NCBI GenBank assembly: GCA_013397695.1
Contig: VYZI01000348.1
Location: forward strand, 730,107-794,106
Length of the DNA: 64,000 bases
Reading direction: 5' to 3'
DNA from: Centropus unirufus
Lineage: Eukaryota; Chordata; Aves; Cuculiformes; Centropidae
Shown here: one piece after another, positions 30,656-43,556 of the stretch
Layout of the letters: every line of letters starts with the position of its first letter
Position numbering within the stretch: position 1 is the stretch's first letter
The notes under the pieces: model-generated
Told to the model about the DNA's origin: nothing
Databases searched by the model: none
Seen by the model: the letters and a program-made list of their open reading frames with translations, nothing else
Program-made: the position numbers and the translations under genes

Positions 30656-33600
30656 GAAGCAGACGCGCTGTGCCATGCCCAGCGATGCCAATCCGTGTTT
30701 CTGGTGTGTGCCCTGAAATCACCAAATCGATCCAGATCCCACTGTGAGCACCAGCGGGGGAGGATCCCGAAGCTGGTTCTACCCAGGGGCTGACACCTGC
30801 ATCCCATGCCTCCTGGCATCACAGCAGATTCATGAGGTGTGGGAGTGCGGCCCAGCCTGGTGGTACTGGGAGCACTGGGTGAGGTGGTGCCGTGACCAAG
30901 GGATGGGCCCTCAGCAGGGCTCCCTTGTCTTGGGTGTCACCTCTGCAGCTTCTGATCGCAGTGAATGCTGTTACTGCCCGGCACTTGGGGAGCTCTGCTG
31001 GGCCTACGAGGGCATGGATGGTGTGCAGGACTTTATTTTTCTCTATTTAATTTATGGAAGTACTTATCTCTACGTACGGCAACTTTTCCTCATGTCCAGT
31101 AATCCAGTGGGTTTGACTGGGGTTTGGTGTGTCACAGTCCATCGCTCTCCTCGCAGGTGGCTCTTGGTACAGGGTTTCTGCACAAACTGGGACTATTTTT
31201 TTGAGCAGTTGATTAGAAAGATCTCAGTATTTGTTTTTCAGTCTGCTGGGAAGGAGACTGTGCTGTAGGAGCCCAGGATCCTAGAGGAAAACCTTGCGTG
31301 TACCGGCTGCAGGACCAGGCTGCTGGGGGTGGTTAATCCTCTCTCCTTTACGTTGTCTCCTCTAAGCAATGGGACTAGGAAGGTCAATCGTGATGGAAAA
31401 TACTGCGGGCGACGGGACCTTCCACCTCTGTGGGCAGGGTGAGCCGCGTCTGCCGGAGCCCTGGTGGGCAGGAGTGGGTCCATCAGCACGGGGACCCAGC
31501 CTCTGCCCACCCGGTTGACAAAGCAAGAGCATTGAAGAGCTTTATTTTTATTCCAATCTTTTCAAACATGCTTCAAGTTCCCCGAGTGTGGTTCAACACT
31601 GAAATCCAGAGCAGCCAAGGACAGTTTTAAACAAACACCTTGGAGCCGTTTGTGGGTTTCAGTAGTTACTGCTGCATTTTTGCTTCTTCCCTTTCTTTCA
31701 CAGGGTTCACACCTTGGCTTGGTGCCTCCAGGCTGTAGGCAAGGACACCTCTGTGTCTCCACTGGTGGAATTTCTGGTGAGAAAATCAAGCCTTGCATAG
31801 GAAAAGCTGCAGTCAGGGTGTGCAGGGAATGCCGGCACTGGTGTTTATTTTGTTCCCATTTTAATAATTACTTTCAGAATGAATTTGCTTCGAATTTTAA
31901 AGAACTTTATGAACAAAGTTCATGTGTTGGCTGTTATCTGCATTGGGCTGCTCATCATGGAGTGTATTTTTTCCCTGGGTGATTGTTTTTCTCCTTTGGG
32001 AAGGGTGTTTATTAAGGATGAAGTTTGAGCTGGTGAATTAACATAAAAAATGTGTGACTTTAAGTTAGTTCTCTAGAAAGAACAGCATTGTCGCATTTTT
32101 AATGAAGGTAGGATGCGTCCTGTAGCTTAGGAGCTGTGTGGAACTCCAGGTTTTGACATCTTTAAAATAAACAGAAATCCCATTTAATCAGCCCCAGCTT
32201 TATTCCATGTAAACATCCGTCTGGAGAACAGACTTTGTTCTTCCGTAGCCGTTGGCTGGGAGGTGTTGCCTTCTCTGCCGTCTCCTGCTAAAGGTGCTTA
32301 AGAATTAAGGGTTTAACCTGAGGTCTCCTGCTGGGAGCCGTCCTGTGGCACAAAGCCCCAGCTTTTCCTGGCGTCAGGCCGGTGCGTTGGGCTCAGCGAA
32401 GCAGAATTGCCTTGGAGCTCAGTTTTTAGCTTGCTGGCTTGGGGTTGGTTGTCCATCTTCGCTACCTCCACCGGTCTTTTTCATGCTCAAGCCTGTGGTC
32501 CATTGACAACTGGGATGAAAGTCTTGCTGGGCTTCAGGTGGCTTGGAGAGCAGCTCCTGCACCCTACCCTGTCCCAGAGGCAGCGTGTGTGCTGGGGAGC
32601 AGCTGCTGATCGGGAGAGGGGACTGCTGTGGAAGAGGCATTCCATGGTTCTCCAGCAATGGAGGTGAAGAGCCGGCTCCTCTCCTGGGCATGGTGGGAGA
32701 GGTCCTGCTGCTGGGAGCCTGGTCCTGCTTTGAATGTGTTTCAACCTCCACCTCGGAGGAGGGGGGTTTGTGGAGCACCTGTACGTAGGGTGATCTGAAA
32801 AATGGACACATTTCATACCCTGAGAAGCAGCAGTGAAAATACAGCAGCCTATGGCTCTGGAGGTGCCAGGTGTCCGTGGTGCCAGTTTGGGGCCGGTTCT
32901 GTGTCCCTGGGGTGCAAACTTCTGCTGAGGGACCTGCTCCAGCCTGCAGGAGGGAAGAGAAGAGGGACTTTGTTTATTATCTGAGGGGAAAAAGGGTGTC
33001 TAAAATCCAGCTAAACACGTTCTCCGGCATCCGGGAATGGAAGGAAGCTGAACCCTGTGGCTGCTGCCTGGCTTGGAACAGGGACACGGGGGTGGCAGCT
33101 CCGCAGGGGCAGCCCCTGCCTTCGGCAGCAGAGCGTGTTCTTCACAGCCCTGAACCCCGGGCAGGTGCAGGTGTTCCCATCCCAGCTGATCTCCTGGGCC
33201 TCGGCCGCTCTGTCTGGCACCTCCCGTGCTTGGCCTGGAGTAACGAGGGGGACGTTTATCTCCCTTCCTGGAGTCACACTTGGAGGACGTGGAATGGAGG
33301 CGTTTGAGTAATTCCGCTATTGAGCAATATTTTTTAGTCACCAAAATCTCAGTTTTGCAATCAATCCTCTTATCCCTGCTTCCTGCTGGATTGATGGGGC
33401 TGTTACTTCGGGAATGGGAATCTCGGGCGTTATCTTTGGAGCAGACAAGTGATTGATTTGAGGCATTAGACGTTCACTGAGGCATTATAAACATTTGCCT
33501 TTTTCTACTTCTACTTCAAGTGACCGAAAGCCTTTGCCAAACAGGTCAACAGCCACAAAGAGCTCCCAAAAATCTCTTTATGCTTTCTTTGAGAGAATAT

Positions 33601-36600
33601 TTTAAAGGGAGGTGGCCGGGTGCTTTGCCGTGTGGGGCAGCATCCCCTCCTCACCGAGTGTGCACAACCAGCGTTGTACATGTGCCACTGCGTGTGCCTC
33701 GCGGAGCACAGTAGGTCCCAGGTGTCGGAGCTGTCAGGAATTCTTTCTTCCACTGCATTGCTTCGCTTTCCCCCTACCTACAGGAACTCTGCCGGATTTG
33801 CACCTTCTTTTCCGCTGCCCATCAAACGTCGCCCTTTCTTATCCCTTGTCTCAGCACTGCTGCAACGCTGGGAAGGTTTCGGGGGGCATTTCTCAGCGGT
33901 GTTGACTCTTGCTCAAAAAAACCTGCCCCAGGACACAGAATTCCAGCTTTAATAGCAGGGGGAAAAGTCAGTAACGTAGGCAGATCTGCTGGTGAGTTTG
34001 TAATTTGGTCTCTGAGACACGGCACCTCTCGGCTGCCCGGCGCACACAGCGGAGCTCGCCCCTCTGCCCTTTGTTTAAAAACGTGACACAGAAAAATCTG
34101 AGCTATAAATTACGACCATCTCTCCCAGACTGGTTTAAAAGCTATTTAAAACGTAATATAAATATCAAGCAAGCTGCTGTTTATCCAGTGTGTTTGCCGT
34201 CGGAACATTAGGGGCCTTCTCAGACAGGAATGGCTTTGGGTAGGGAAGCTGGAGGGAGCTTCCGCAGAAACATTTGGCTTCGGGAGGGTCTGGATTCAGC
34301 GGGGAGGCACAACTCTGTGGAGCTGGACTCTGTCCCTGTGAGGGGGCGCGCGGCCAGGGTGTTCAGTGGTGCCCAGTGGTTCGAGTGCTTTTTAAAATAG
34401 ATGTGAATTCATGGAAGGTGAAGCTTCCCTTCTGCTCTCGGCTTTCTTCAGTTTGCTTAAAGCTTTTATTGATCCGATTCCACTTTTTTATATTTTTTTC
34501 TCTGTTTTTCTTTTTGCCTTCCTTTACTTTATCTTGCTTTTCTTTGGGGAAAGATACAATGGGATTGCTTTTAAAAAACCAAAAAGTCACTCCTATTCTC
34601 AGTGTTGATGCAGTTATTGAGCTGATTTGGATGCTGGTGCTCCTGCTGTGGCCATCCTGTCGGGCGGCAACGTACTGGGGGCTTTTCAGGTTTCTTTGTC
34701 CCTTTTTGCTGATTTGACTCCAGATTTTGGGCAACCAGGCAGGGGACGTGTGAGCTCCTTTTCTCTTTCAGCCATAGCTGCAATTGCCTGTGCAGAGGGG
34801 AAACCACTGGGTTTTCCGTCAGATCCACTACGGGACAGGTCGAGAAGATGATCATGGTTGGGATGGGCAGGAGCAGGAGAAAATCCATGCTTGACAGGGT
34901 CATCCAGTGGATATTTGGGATGCGATGTAGGCTACTGTTTATTGGATGCCTGCTGTGCTTGGAGCACAGCATTGGTGTGATTTAATCCTGTTGTTTGTGT
35001 TTGTTTTATAATTACAAGAAGCTTCTACTACTTCAAAACCCTACCTAAAAGGGGCTGTGGTTTCCCTGGGAGGGCAGGGAAGGTTCTGGATTGTCAGAAC
35101 CCAGCCCTGCGCATCCAGGCCCTCCTGGCAGCGACGGCCCCAGCTTTATGAACAACTTGTTGCTCGATGAGTGGAATTCATTCATTCTGAACCTCAGAAT
35201 CCTCGGTGGCAGCACAGCTTTGTGCAGCACCAACTGTCCGTGCTCCTGGTCCGAGTGTGTTCCTTCGCCCGTCTGTAGGGTGAGCAGTGGGAAGGGTTTT
35301 CCGGAGGGTGAGGCGGCTGGAGGAAGCCAATCTATCAGGAAAATCAATAGCATTTCTGGCCCTTTAATCATTGCCTGGAAAGGCAAGAGGTCACCTCCCC
35401 TGTATTAGCACTAATTGATACCGAGAGGGGCTGCATTACCATTTTGCAAGTAAGCTGTATCGAAAGGGGCGTAAATCTAACAGGAGGTTTTATAGAAATG
35501 CAGCAATTTCATGCATGTAAAATTCTCTTTTCTTTGTACGACCCATGTTAGGGCCGTGTCTTGTGAAGGGGTGAGGAATCCTTCTGCCAAAGGCAAACAG
35601 CCTCGTGGCCAGTGAGCTCCTACGTGAGGGCAGGCAGGACCGAGCCGCCCTGTGTTCCGTGCCTGTGAGCTCCTGGGAGATTCCAGCAGTTTTATATAAG
35701 TTAAATCTGTGTCTACCAACGACCACTGTGATGTTATAGATCAGATTTCCGTACCAAAGGTGCGGCACCTTAGGATGGTGGCAGCAGCCCTTGGTTTCCA
35801 TCACTGTCTGCTCTGCCTCGGCAGCCACAAGGGAGCACGGGGATAGCAGAGCAGGGGCTGGGTTTACATCTTCCAAACGCGGTGACTGGTTTTTCCGAGT
35901 GAGGTTTTACTGCCCAGAGTTTATTCCGACAGTTTATGGAGACGGAGGAAGCCCAAAGTTATTTTCTGAGGTTTGATACCCAAAACCTGTATAAGAAACC
36001 AGAGAATTAAAACCAATCGGCTTCAGCCGCCTTCCCCGCCTGTCTGGTGTGAAATGATTTCAGGGAGTTTTCTCGGATGACTTTGTGATGATCGTTTCCC
36101 TCTCAGGGCGAAGCAGCCAGCGGTGTTTGAGCAACGCTTTTCGTCTGGTTTTCTCCTCCCTTTTCTATCGAGGAGAACCTTAAGGAACTCCAGGAGAGAA
36201 GCAGGGATATGGGGGTGTTTGCCTCCACCCTGGATCTTTTGGAAAAATGGAGGTGTGGATTTGTGTTAATAAGTCTTGGAAAATCAGTGCAATTCACTCA
36301 GAAAAGTTACCAGATTACAAGCGAATGGATTTTGCTGGCGGGAAATTCCCACCGCTCTCCCTTGTGAACTGGGATTGGATTGAAAACTGGGAGCAAAGTT
36401 TGGTTTAAAGACTTGGGTCCTTGCGGCATACAAAGCCTCCTGAGATCAGGTTTTGTTGCCTGCAGTTGGGGCATCTGTCGTGCAGCTTCGGATGGGTTAA
36501 ATCAATCTCTCATGTTATAGTGCAGTATAATTTAATTAGAAATTAAATAATTTGATCTAAATTATAATTCATTATCAGTGCATTAAAGTAGAGGCATGTT

Positions 36601-36952
36601 TGAAAAAATCTTTAACTACTGATTCTTTAAACCCAACCCTTTCTGTTCGAGGAGCCCTGGGAATTCAGTTAGCAGATGGGATAATTCTGTATTTTCTCTG
36701 TCAGCAGCTTGCAGCGTTTCTCCAAGTCCATGAGGAGCTGCTCGTGTTCCTGGCGGCGGCTGCATGCGCCCCGGCCACTGGTGTCCCTCCCGAGTCCTGC
36801 GTGCGCTTCCCAGGGATGCTTCGTGCAGGGCCTTGCGCTGCAGTGCATTTCGGGGGAATTCTTTTCCAGATTTTATAATCATGTTTGTAGGGCAAAAATC
36901 CCAATCCAAATGGAGTCCATTGTGATCTATTAATTGACTTTTAATGGGATCT
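30656..36952. other. Intron 4, no recognised gene or interspersed repeat
   Basis: Unique-looking sequence. A T/C-rich tract is at 34480-34552. An A/T-rich stretch at 36495-36600 has several TAATT cores. Confidence 0.5.
34480..34552 (+). repeat. Polypyrimidine tract
   Basis: A run of T-rich sequence with interspersed C, nearly free of purines on this strand. Confidence 0.65.
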
Positions 36953-37073
36953 NNNNNNNNNNNNNNNNNNNNNNNNNNNNNNNNNNNNNNNNNNNNNNNN
37001 NNNNNNNNNNNNNNNNNNNNNNNNNNNNNNNNNNNNNNNNNNNNNNNNNNNNNNNNNNNNNNNNNNNNNNNNN
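36953..37073. other. Assembly gap (121 N)
   Basis: Undetermined bases immediately followed by a CT-rich microsatellite, which probably broke the assembly. Confidence 1.
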
Positions 37074-37155
37074 TCTCTTTCTTTCTCTCTCTCTCTCTCT
37101 TTCTTTCTCTCTCTCTCTCTTTCTCCCTTTCTTCCTTCGTTTCTTCCTTTATTCT
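37074..37155 (+). repeat. CT-rich microsatellite, incomplete
   Basis: Alternating TTTC and CTCTCT units grading into TTCC and TTTATTC. Its left end is lost in the gap. Confidence 0.9.
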
Positions 37156-40100
37156 TTATTCTGTGTTATTGCTGTTGCTGTCCCACCCTGTCCTGTGTCA
37201 GTCAGAAACTGTTTTCCAGCTGTCTTAAGAGAAATATGCTGAAGCTGCTGTGGATTTCAGATATTATTTATTGCACTGATCAGTTTTTCTTTGTGCTGTT
37301 CCACGTTTCACCTAATTGCTTTTTACTTTGAATCCAGGATTTAAGGCTATTACACTTCCTACAAAAGAAAAATTTCATCCATCCTTCTCCCTCGCCTCAT
37401 AAAACTCTTTAAGAAACCACAAAGAGTTGGCGAAGAACCCTGAAATAATAAAATTCATTGCAAGATTAGAGAGTTTATCCAAATCTACATGTTGGGTTTT
37501 AATACACCTAAATCAGATCCATCTTTTTGTATTAACAAGAAAAATCTCCGTGCCCGCTGCAGCCACTGCTGCAAATCGCTCTCTGCCTGTCTGGCCAACA
37601 CCTGATGGCCCGTGCCATCCTGGGAAGGTCCCAGCGCTCCTCTGGATTATTTCATGTTTTAAATGCTGGGGTTTTTTTTACTCACTCCCAAGGGCCAAAA
37701 GATTTATAACCCTTTGGGGATGGTGGAGCTGCAATATTTCCTTTCACAGTTGCTCTACTCTGACTGCGAGCGGTCCTTGCAGGGTAACCAGTATTATTTC
37801 CTCCTCCCACACTTCCCTTTTCCTGAAGCCATCGGATAACTCCTTGTTTGTTCTTCTGGGCTCTCACAACGCGCTCAGGAACGCCGCTGTCTCAACTGAC
37901 CAGATTGTCTTTCAGCTTTCCCATTGCTTGGCAGGGGAAATCCCGGTGGGAAGCTGGTTTGGAGATCACGCTCCCTCTTTATCCTAAAATCTCTCTTTCC
38001 TGTGCCTCACTCCTTTGGAAAGGGCATGTGGGAGAAAAAGCTGGCTGCTGCCTCCTTCAAAACTTAATGGAATTTAAAAATCACTAGGATATAGTCTTTA
38101 GAGATGAGATTTATTTTTTTTTAGTAAATCACACGTGGCATTGGAAATTTTTGAGGATTTCTTCACTACAGTTGAAAATCGAGAATGTGCTGAGCACAAT
38201 CATAGTTGTTTTATTATTGTCTTTAATGATGTACCTACAGAGCTTTACATTAAATACTCGTCAGCATTTGAATCAATTAGTGCTTTTCACCCGTGCTCCA
38301 TATCCACTGGGGATATTTCTGGCAGTGAGATCCTCTACATTATGGAGCTCTGGATGCAGCCATGAAAGATTTTAGGGATCCTCTGAAGATTCATGTCCCT
38401 GAAGATCCCCTGCCCTGTGTTTTTTTTGTAAAGTCTTTCAAAATGAGAATGAGAAAACAGGGAAATGGAAAAATAAGAAGAGAAGTAATATAAACTTGGG
38501 TGTTGAGCTTTGAGGTTCCCTCTGGGAATGAAGTGTTATCTCCTGACAAACGGTGTGAGAGTAATACAGAGCTGGACACGTTTGGGAAGCGTTTTAGGAA
38601 AGTAAATGCAAAACAAATCTTGTTTCAGCTGAATGATTGCTGGGCCGTCCCCTGGAACAGCTCTGGATACAGCGGCGACGGTTGAGCACAAACATGCATT
38701 ATCCGTAAATCACAACAGCTTTGCAGGCACAGGAGCGCGAGGGTGGCTGCAGGGGGAAGCTTTGTCTCTGATAAGGGAAAAACCTCCACATCACATCACA
38801 TGAGTTCAGGAAGGAGGGAGCTTTCACCAGAAGTAATTGTGAATTCAGCCCGGTTTTTCCCTCCTGCGTCATGCAGACGCGCCGTGATTAGAATCCAGAA
38901 GCTCCTGGGTTTGTCCGACACTGATTCGTTCTTCTTCACATTTTCAAACTCGTGAGTGGCAGCGCACGTAATGTCATTGATTTGTACCATTTTCACACCC
39001 AGACTCTGTTCTGTTCTCCTGCTGCCCCACGAGCCGCTCTCCTTGTTCCACGGGGTCTGGACGGGTCCAACCAAACCTCCCTCTTGCAGTCATTTTTAAT
39101 TGACACGGATTCAAAATACTGGAGTCTTAAGTGTTGTTTTTTGTAATTGGATGACATAAAAAGCGTGACTTATTAAAGAATTCCCTTCCTTATTGTGTTA
39201 CACTCCAATGCAGGAGTTAATGTGTTTTTTCCTGTGGATTTTTTTCCACCGCTTATAAATGTAAGCACCAGTGTGTGGTGCCGGCTCGGTTTCCTCGTAG
39301 CTTTTATGGATTTAATTACATTCTGGGGCTTAATTTGGTTTAAAAAATCCTGGTTTCCACACTTGTGGAAACTGAAGAAAATCGATTTTTCGCAGTTTCT
39401 GCTCCTTGTCCCAAGTACCGTGGTGTCTAGGCAGGCGTTCTGGAATCTGACAGAACCCTCACCCGGCCGTGTTTCCCTGTGTCCATCGCCAGCGTGGGAC
39501 CGGGCTCTCGGGATTCCCATGTGTGAGGGCGGCTTGGCCAGTTCCAGGATGATCTGAAATATTGTTTGAAGCAAACGTCTGGAGTCTGGGATGTGAACAG
39601 CGGTGCCCAGATTTTTCCAATCTTGATTCGCTTTCCTTTGGGATGGGCAGGGAAGGGGCTGTGTATTATGTAGTGGGGTAATGAAGGGTAGAATAAGCTC
39701 CTCTTGGAAAGCTGGACTTGATTGTTTGGGGTGGTTTGGGTTTCTTTTCTACTCTGAGTACCTTTTCCTTGCTGTACTGATGTTGCCAAGGTCCTGAACA
39801 AGCAGGGAATTCCGTAGCTCAGGTAATGCCCAACGTTTATGAAAACTCAAGGATGTTTAGAAGTTGGTTGAATATTGGCTTTCCAGCAGTAGACTGTAAT
39901 CCTGTTGGATGTCTTCGGCAGTGTTTGTGTTTTAATTCTTATATGTGGCATTAATTACAAGGTCCACGTGCCTTATTTTCCAGCACTCAAAAGCTCGACC
40001 TTTACCTCTGGACCGGGGCGGCAGCAGGACCAACTGCATCCCACTGCTTCGGGCAGGTCCTGCTGTGAACGCCCAGCCTTCCCCTGCTTCTCCCATCATT

Positions 40101-40190
40101 CTGCCATCGTTTGGGAAGGTGGCAACACACAAGTAGTTCTTTTAAACCACAGGAGCTATTCTGATCCCACATCATGGAATTTCGCAGTGA

Positions 40191-40231
40191 GTTTTTTTCT
40201 TTTTTCTTCCCCCCACCCTCCCTCCTTTTTT
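40191..40231 (+). repeat. Polypyrimidine tract
   Basis: About 40 bases of T and C, with ccccccaccctccctcc in the middle. Confidence 0.75.
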
Positions 40232-42983
40232 TGAGAAGCAGGCAGCAAGTGGTGCATGGGCCCACTGGGATACTGGGAAAATACTCAGCATCCCATCCAT
40301 TATGCATGGGAAGTGTCCTTCATGCCATGGGACGCATCAGCGGTTTCCAACCTTTCAGCAGCTCCTCCTGTGGCCCCACTCCTGCCCGTCTGTCACGCTG
40401 GCTGCCAGGGTTGCCCCATCTCCTTTCCATTCGATATGGGCTGGGAATGGCAGGAGGGAGCGTGGGCAGTGGCAGCCCTCGGTGGTTGCCATGCCCGGTA
40501 CAGCTGCTGAAAGCTGTCGGGATCTTTCCCGGTCATCCCCTTCATGAAGATCTTCCATCATGGTTTTACTTCATGCCTGGAGACTTTTCCAAACCTGCTG
40601 CCTCCTTTTCCAGAGGCCCTGAACAGAAGCCACTGTTTGCAGGGATAAAAAGCATGGCAGTGATTTTCCCTTCAGCACTCAAAGGCATCTCTCTCTGTAC
40701 CCCTTGTACCCCACTGGTGTTTGGAGCCTCCTCGTGTCTCCCTTTACGCTGGGCTCTCACCGTCTGTACTTTTATTATTTATTCCATGCTGTCTCTGTGC
40801 TCTGGAAAGTTTTCATGATCCCCCTGGACAGCCGCACTCCTTCACTTTCCCCCATCTCTCCCTGATCCCCCAAGCTCTCTTTTCTTGAAGCAGAATTCCA
40901 AGCAGGCTGTAAGGCTTTCCCACCACTTCCCAAACATCCTGGTCCCATTTCTGTGCCGTTTGCCCTGTTTGGGCAAAGCCATCTCCTCCTTCCCTTTAAA
41001 TAGTGAGTAGATTGGTGGCAATGACAAAGCTTTCCATGTGGCCAAGAGTCCTGTGCTTGTCTTACAAAGCACAAGGAAGAATGTGGCAATTTGTGTTTCT
41101 GTGGGATTAGGGATATTGGTTATTTTTCTGCTGTGATCCGAGGCAATTGGAGCTGCTTACCTGCGTGCAACTTCCTGCTAAACTTCTGATACAGCCGCAA
41201 GACTTTTAATTGCATTTGAAAACAAACCAAAATATGAAGCCGGCCCAAAGTATCCGACCCATCCACAGGGATCTGCTGTTGGATTGCCCGGGAATGCATA
41301 GCAGGGTGTGGAGTTCTCAGTCGGCCGCAGTGAGCCCTGGCTGCCGGCACCCATCGGAAGGGGTGGCTCATCACAAGGCATTTATTCATTAAACTGCATT
41401 TATCCTCCCTCCCCTGGTCCCGCTGGAGAGCGAGCTACTATGCGACTTGTCCTATTTTTAATAGCAGCATTCATAACTGAACGGGCCTCGGGGGAGGCTG
41501 GGGAAGAGGTTACGTCTGTAGTTGGAGATGACACCGAGTTTGTGAGGGTGGGGTTGGGTTTTGCTGCTGGGGCCTGTGTTTCTGCACATCACAACGCACA
41601 AAAGCCCTGACGGCCTCAGCACTGAGAGCGCCTTGTTTCGCAGCTGGAAATCCCGATTTCAGACCCTCGCGGGACACAATCGTGTGCTTTTGCTGGAGGA
41701 CGGGCACTCGGTGGAGGATTTTCCTTCCCTGTGTGCCCCGAGGAGGCGATGTGGTCGCCGATGATGAAGCCAACAGGTGCCAGGCCGGTGGGCGCTGGGG
41801 CCAGTTGGCGCGGTGCCGGCCGGCGCACAGTGGCTATATTGTGTCCCTGGGCTTTGTGTGCTTCCACGGCCTTGTGAGGGATGGTAGAGCCCAGTTGAAA
41901 TACATACTTCAACTCCTGAGGGATTAAGTGTGTTTCCTTTGCTTTACAGTTCAGAATTTTACAGTTCCTTTGTTTGGGGGTTCTCAGATTCCTTAATGAT
42001 TTTCCCCCCCAGTTTGCCCAGATGTGGATAAGAGCAGTGTTTGAACCTTATAGGTTTGCCAATTTTATTACTCAACATATGGTATATCCTTTTATTTTTG
42101 TCTACTATATCATTCTTCGGCTGAGAAATCCCTCGGTACATGCCTTTTCCTTATAGTTCCTCAGTTGCTGGGTTGTAACTCAGCTCTCCTCTGAAATCCA
42201 GCTTTTCTCTAGCGACTCGAGGAGAAAAACTGTCAGATATTGTGCTTCTCTCTGAAAAGTATTGTTTAAGTGGTCATTTCTTGGGCATATCACGATAAAT
42301 TAGTGTTAAAATAACCCCTTCCGCCCCTCCCCCTGTAACCTGTTGCTTTCTTGTGTTGGAGAAGAAGCAGAGGAGGAGGTGCTGGGTGAGGTGGGTGCTG
42401 CTCTGCTGGAGCATGGTGCACATCTGAAGCCCAGGAACTCTCAGGGCCGGGCGCTGGAGAGCTCCATGGTAGCAAAGAGGGTGAGCCCGTAGGTGCCTGC
42501 TCAGGCAGTGCCGGGAGTGCTTGGCTTGCACCTTCACACCCGGCCCCAGGATCTCTTTTCTACACCTCTAAAGTGTTCTCAAAGCTTTGACTCCTCTAAT
42601 CTTGTCCACGTGGAGAGGCTGGAAGTGCAACTCAGTCAGGCAAGTGTGGTTTCCCATAATATAAAGATACATTCTTTGGTCTGAGCATTATAGATGCATT
42701 TTAATGTTGTTTATGGGTACATAATATTCTATCCAAAGCCCTGCTTGTGCAGCTCATCCCTGCGTGTTCGTTATGTATTTATAGTGACCAGCATTTGCAG
42801 GGAATGTGAGCAGGGATTGTTTTCCTGGTAGGCTTGGGAGTGGATTCATTTGTGGTTTACATCTCTATAACTCAATTAAATGGCATTAGGATCGACTTAC
42901 ATCAGCTGAGGGCTCAGCCCAGGCTCCAAATATAATTCTCAGTAATGATGCCTTTACAAGTGATTTGTCTTTGTAACATTTTA

Positions 42984-43556
42984 TTAGTGTTTTTTTCTGA
43001 GTGATTTCTTCAGCTCTCCTTGCTCTGTAGTAGAGGCTGCCCTTGAGTTCAGACTGGGAATGTTCGGTTCGAATGAGGCGGTCTCACTGGGATTTGTGGC
43101 CCCCTGAAGCTCTCCCTGATGTCCCACCACGTGGTACCTCATGTGAGTTCTGTAACTGGTGTCAACCACGGTGGGAATCACGCGTGGCTTTGGGTTGACA
43201 GTTGTTTGTGTAATGGTTGTGTCTGGGGACCACCAACTGCCGCTGATGCTAATTGCTGTTAATAATACCACCAACCTCACAGGTGATCTGTATAACGAGG
43301 AATAGCCAGCCTTTCCTTGAAGCAGTGCTCGCGCCTGCAGGGAATGGCTGCGACGTTGGTACCTTGGGCAAAAGGGTGAAATTCCGTGCAGCGGCTGAAG
43401 GAGCAACTGTCCCAGATCCGATATAAGCGCAGGCAGAGGCAGTTGCCTCCAGACAGTGCTAATCCTGGATTTTGCCTGTAGGAAGGTGAGCTGTGGGGGG
43501 GTCCTGTGGATTCGGGGTGCGAGTCGCCGTGTGTCTCCATGCCCCGGGGCTGTCAC
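42984..43556 (-). other. Unidentified open frame of 190 codons
   Basis: The - strand is open for 190 codons, with a hydrophobic stretch around residues 93-106 and a Thr/Pro/Val-rich part after it. A further open frame of 108 codons lies just upstream at 43593-43919. I recognise no family. It could be chance, or a remnant of a retroelement or retrocopy. Confidence 0.12.

Noticed and set aside
36944..37242. Ser/Leu-rich open frames across the N gap
   Set aside because: They translate undetermined bases and a CT microsatellite.
43277..43540. Cysteine-rich - strand peptide resembling a beta-defensin
   Set aside because: The cysteine spacing does not fit the C-x6-C-x4-C-x9-C-x6-CC pattern, there is no signal peptide, and it overlaps a longer frame.
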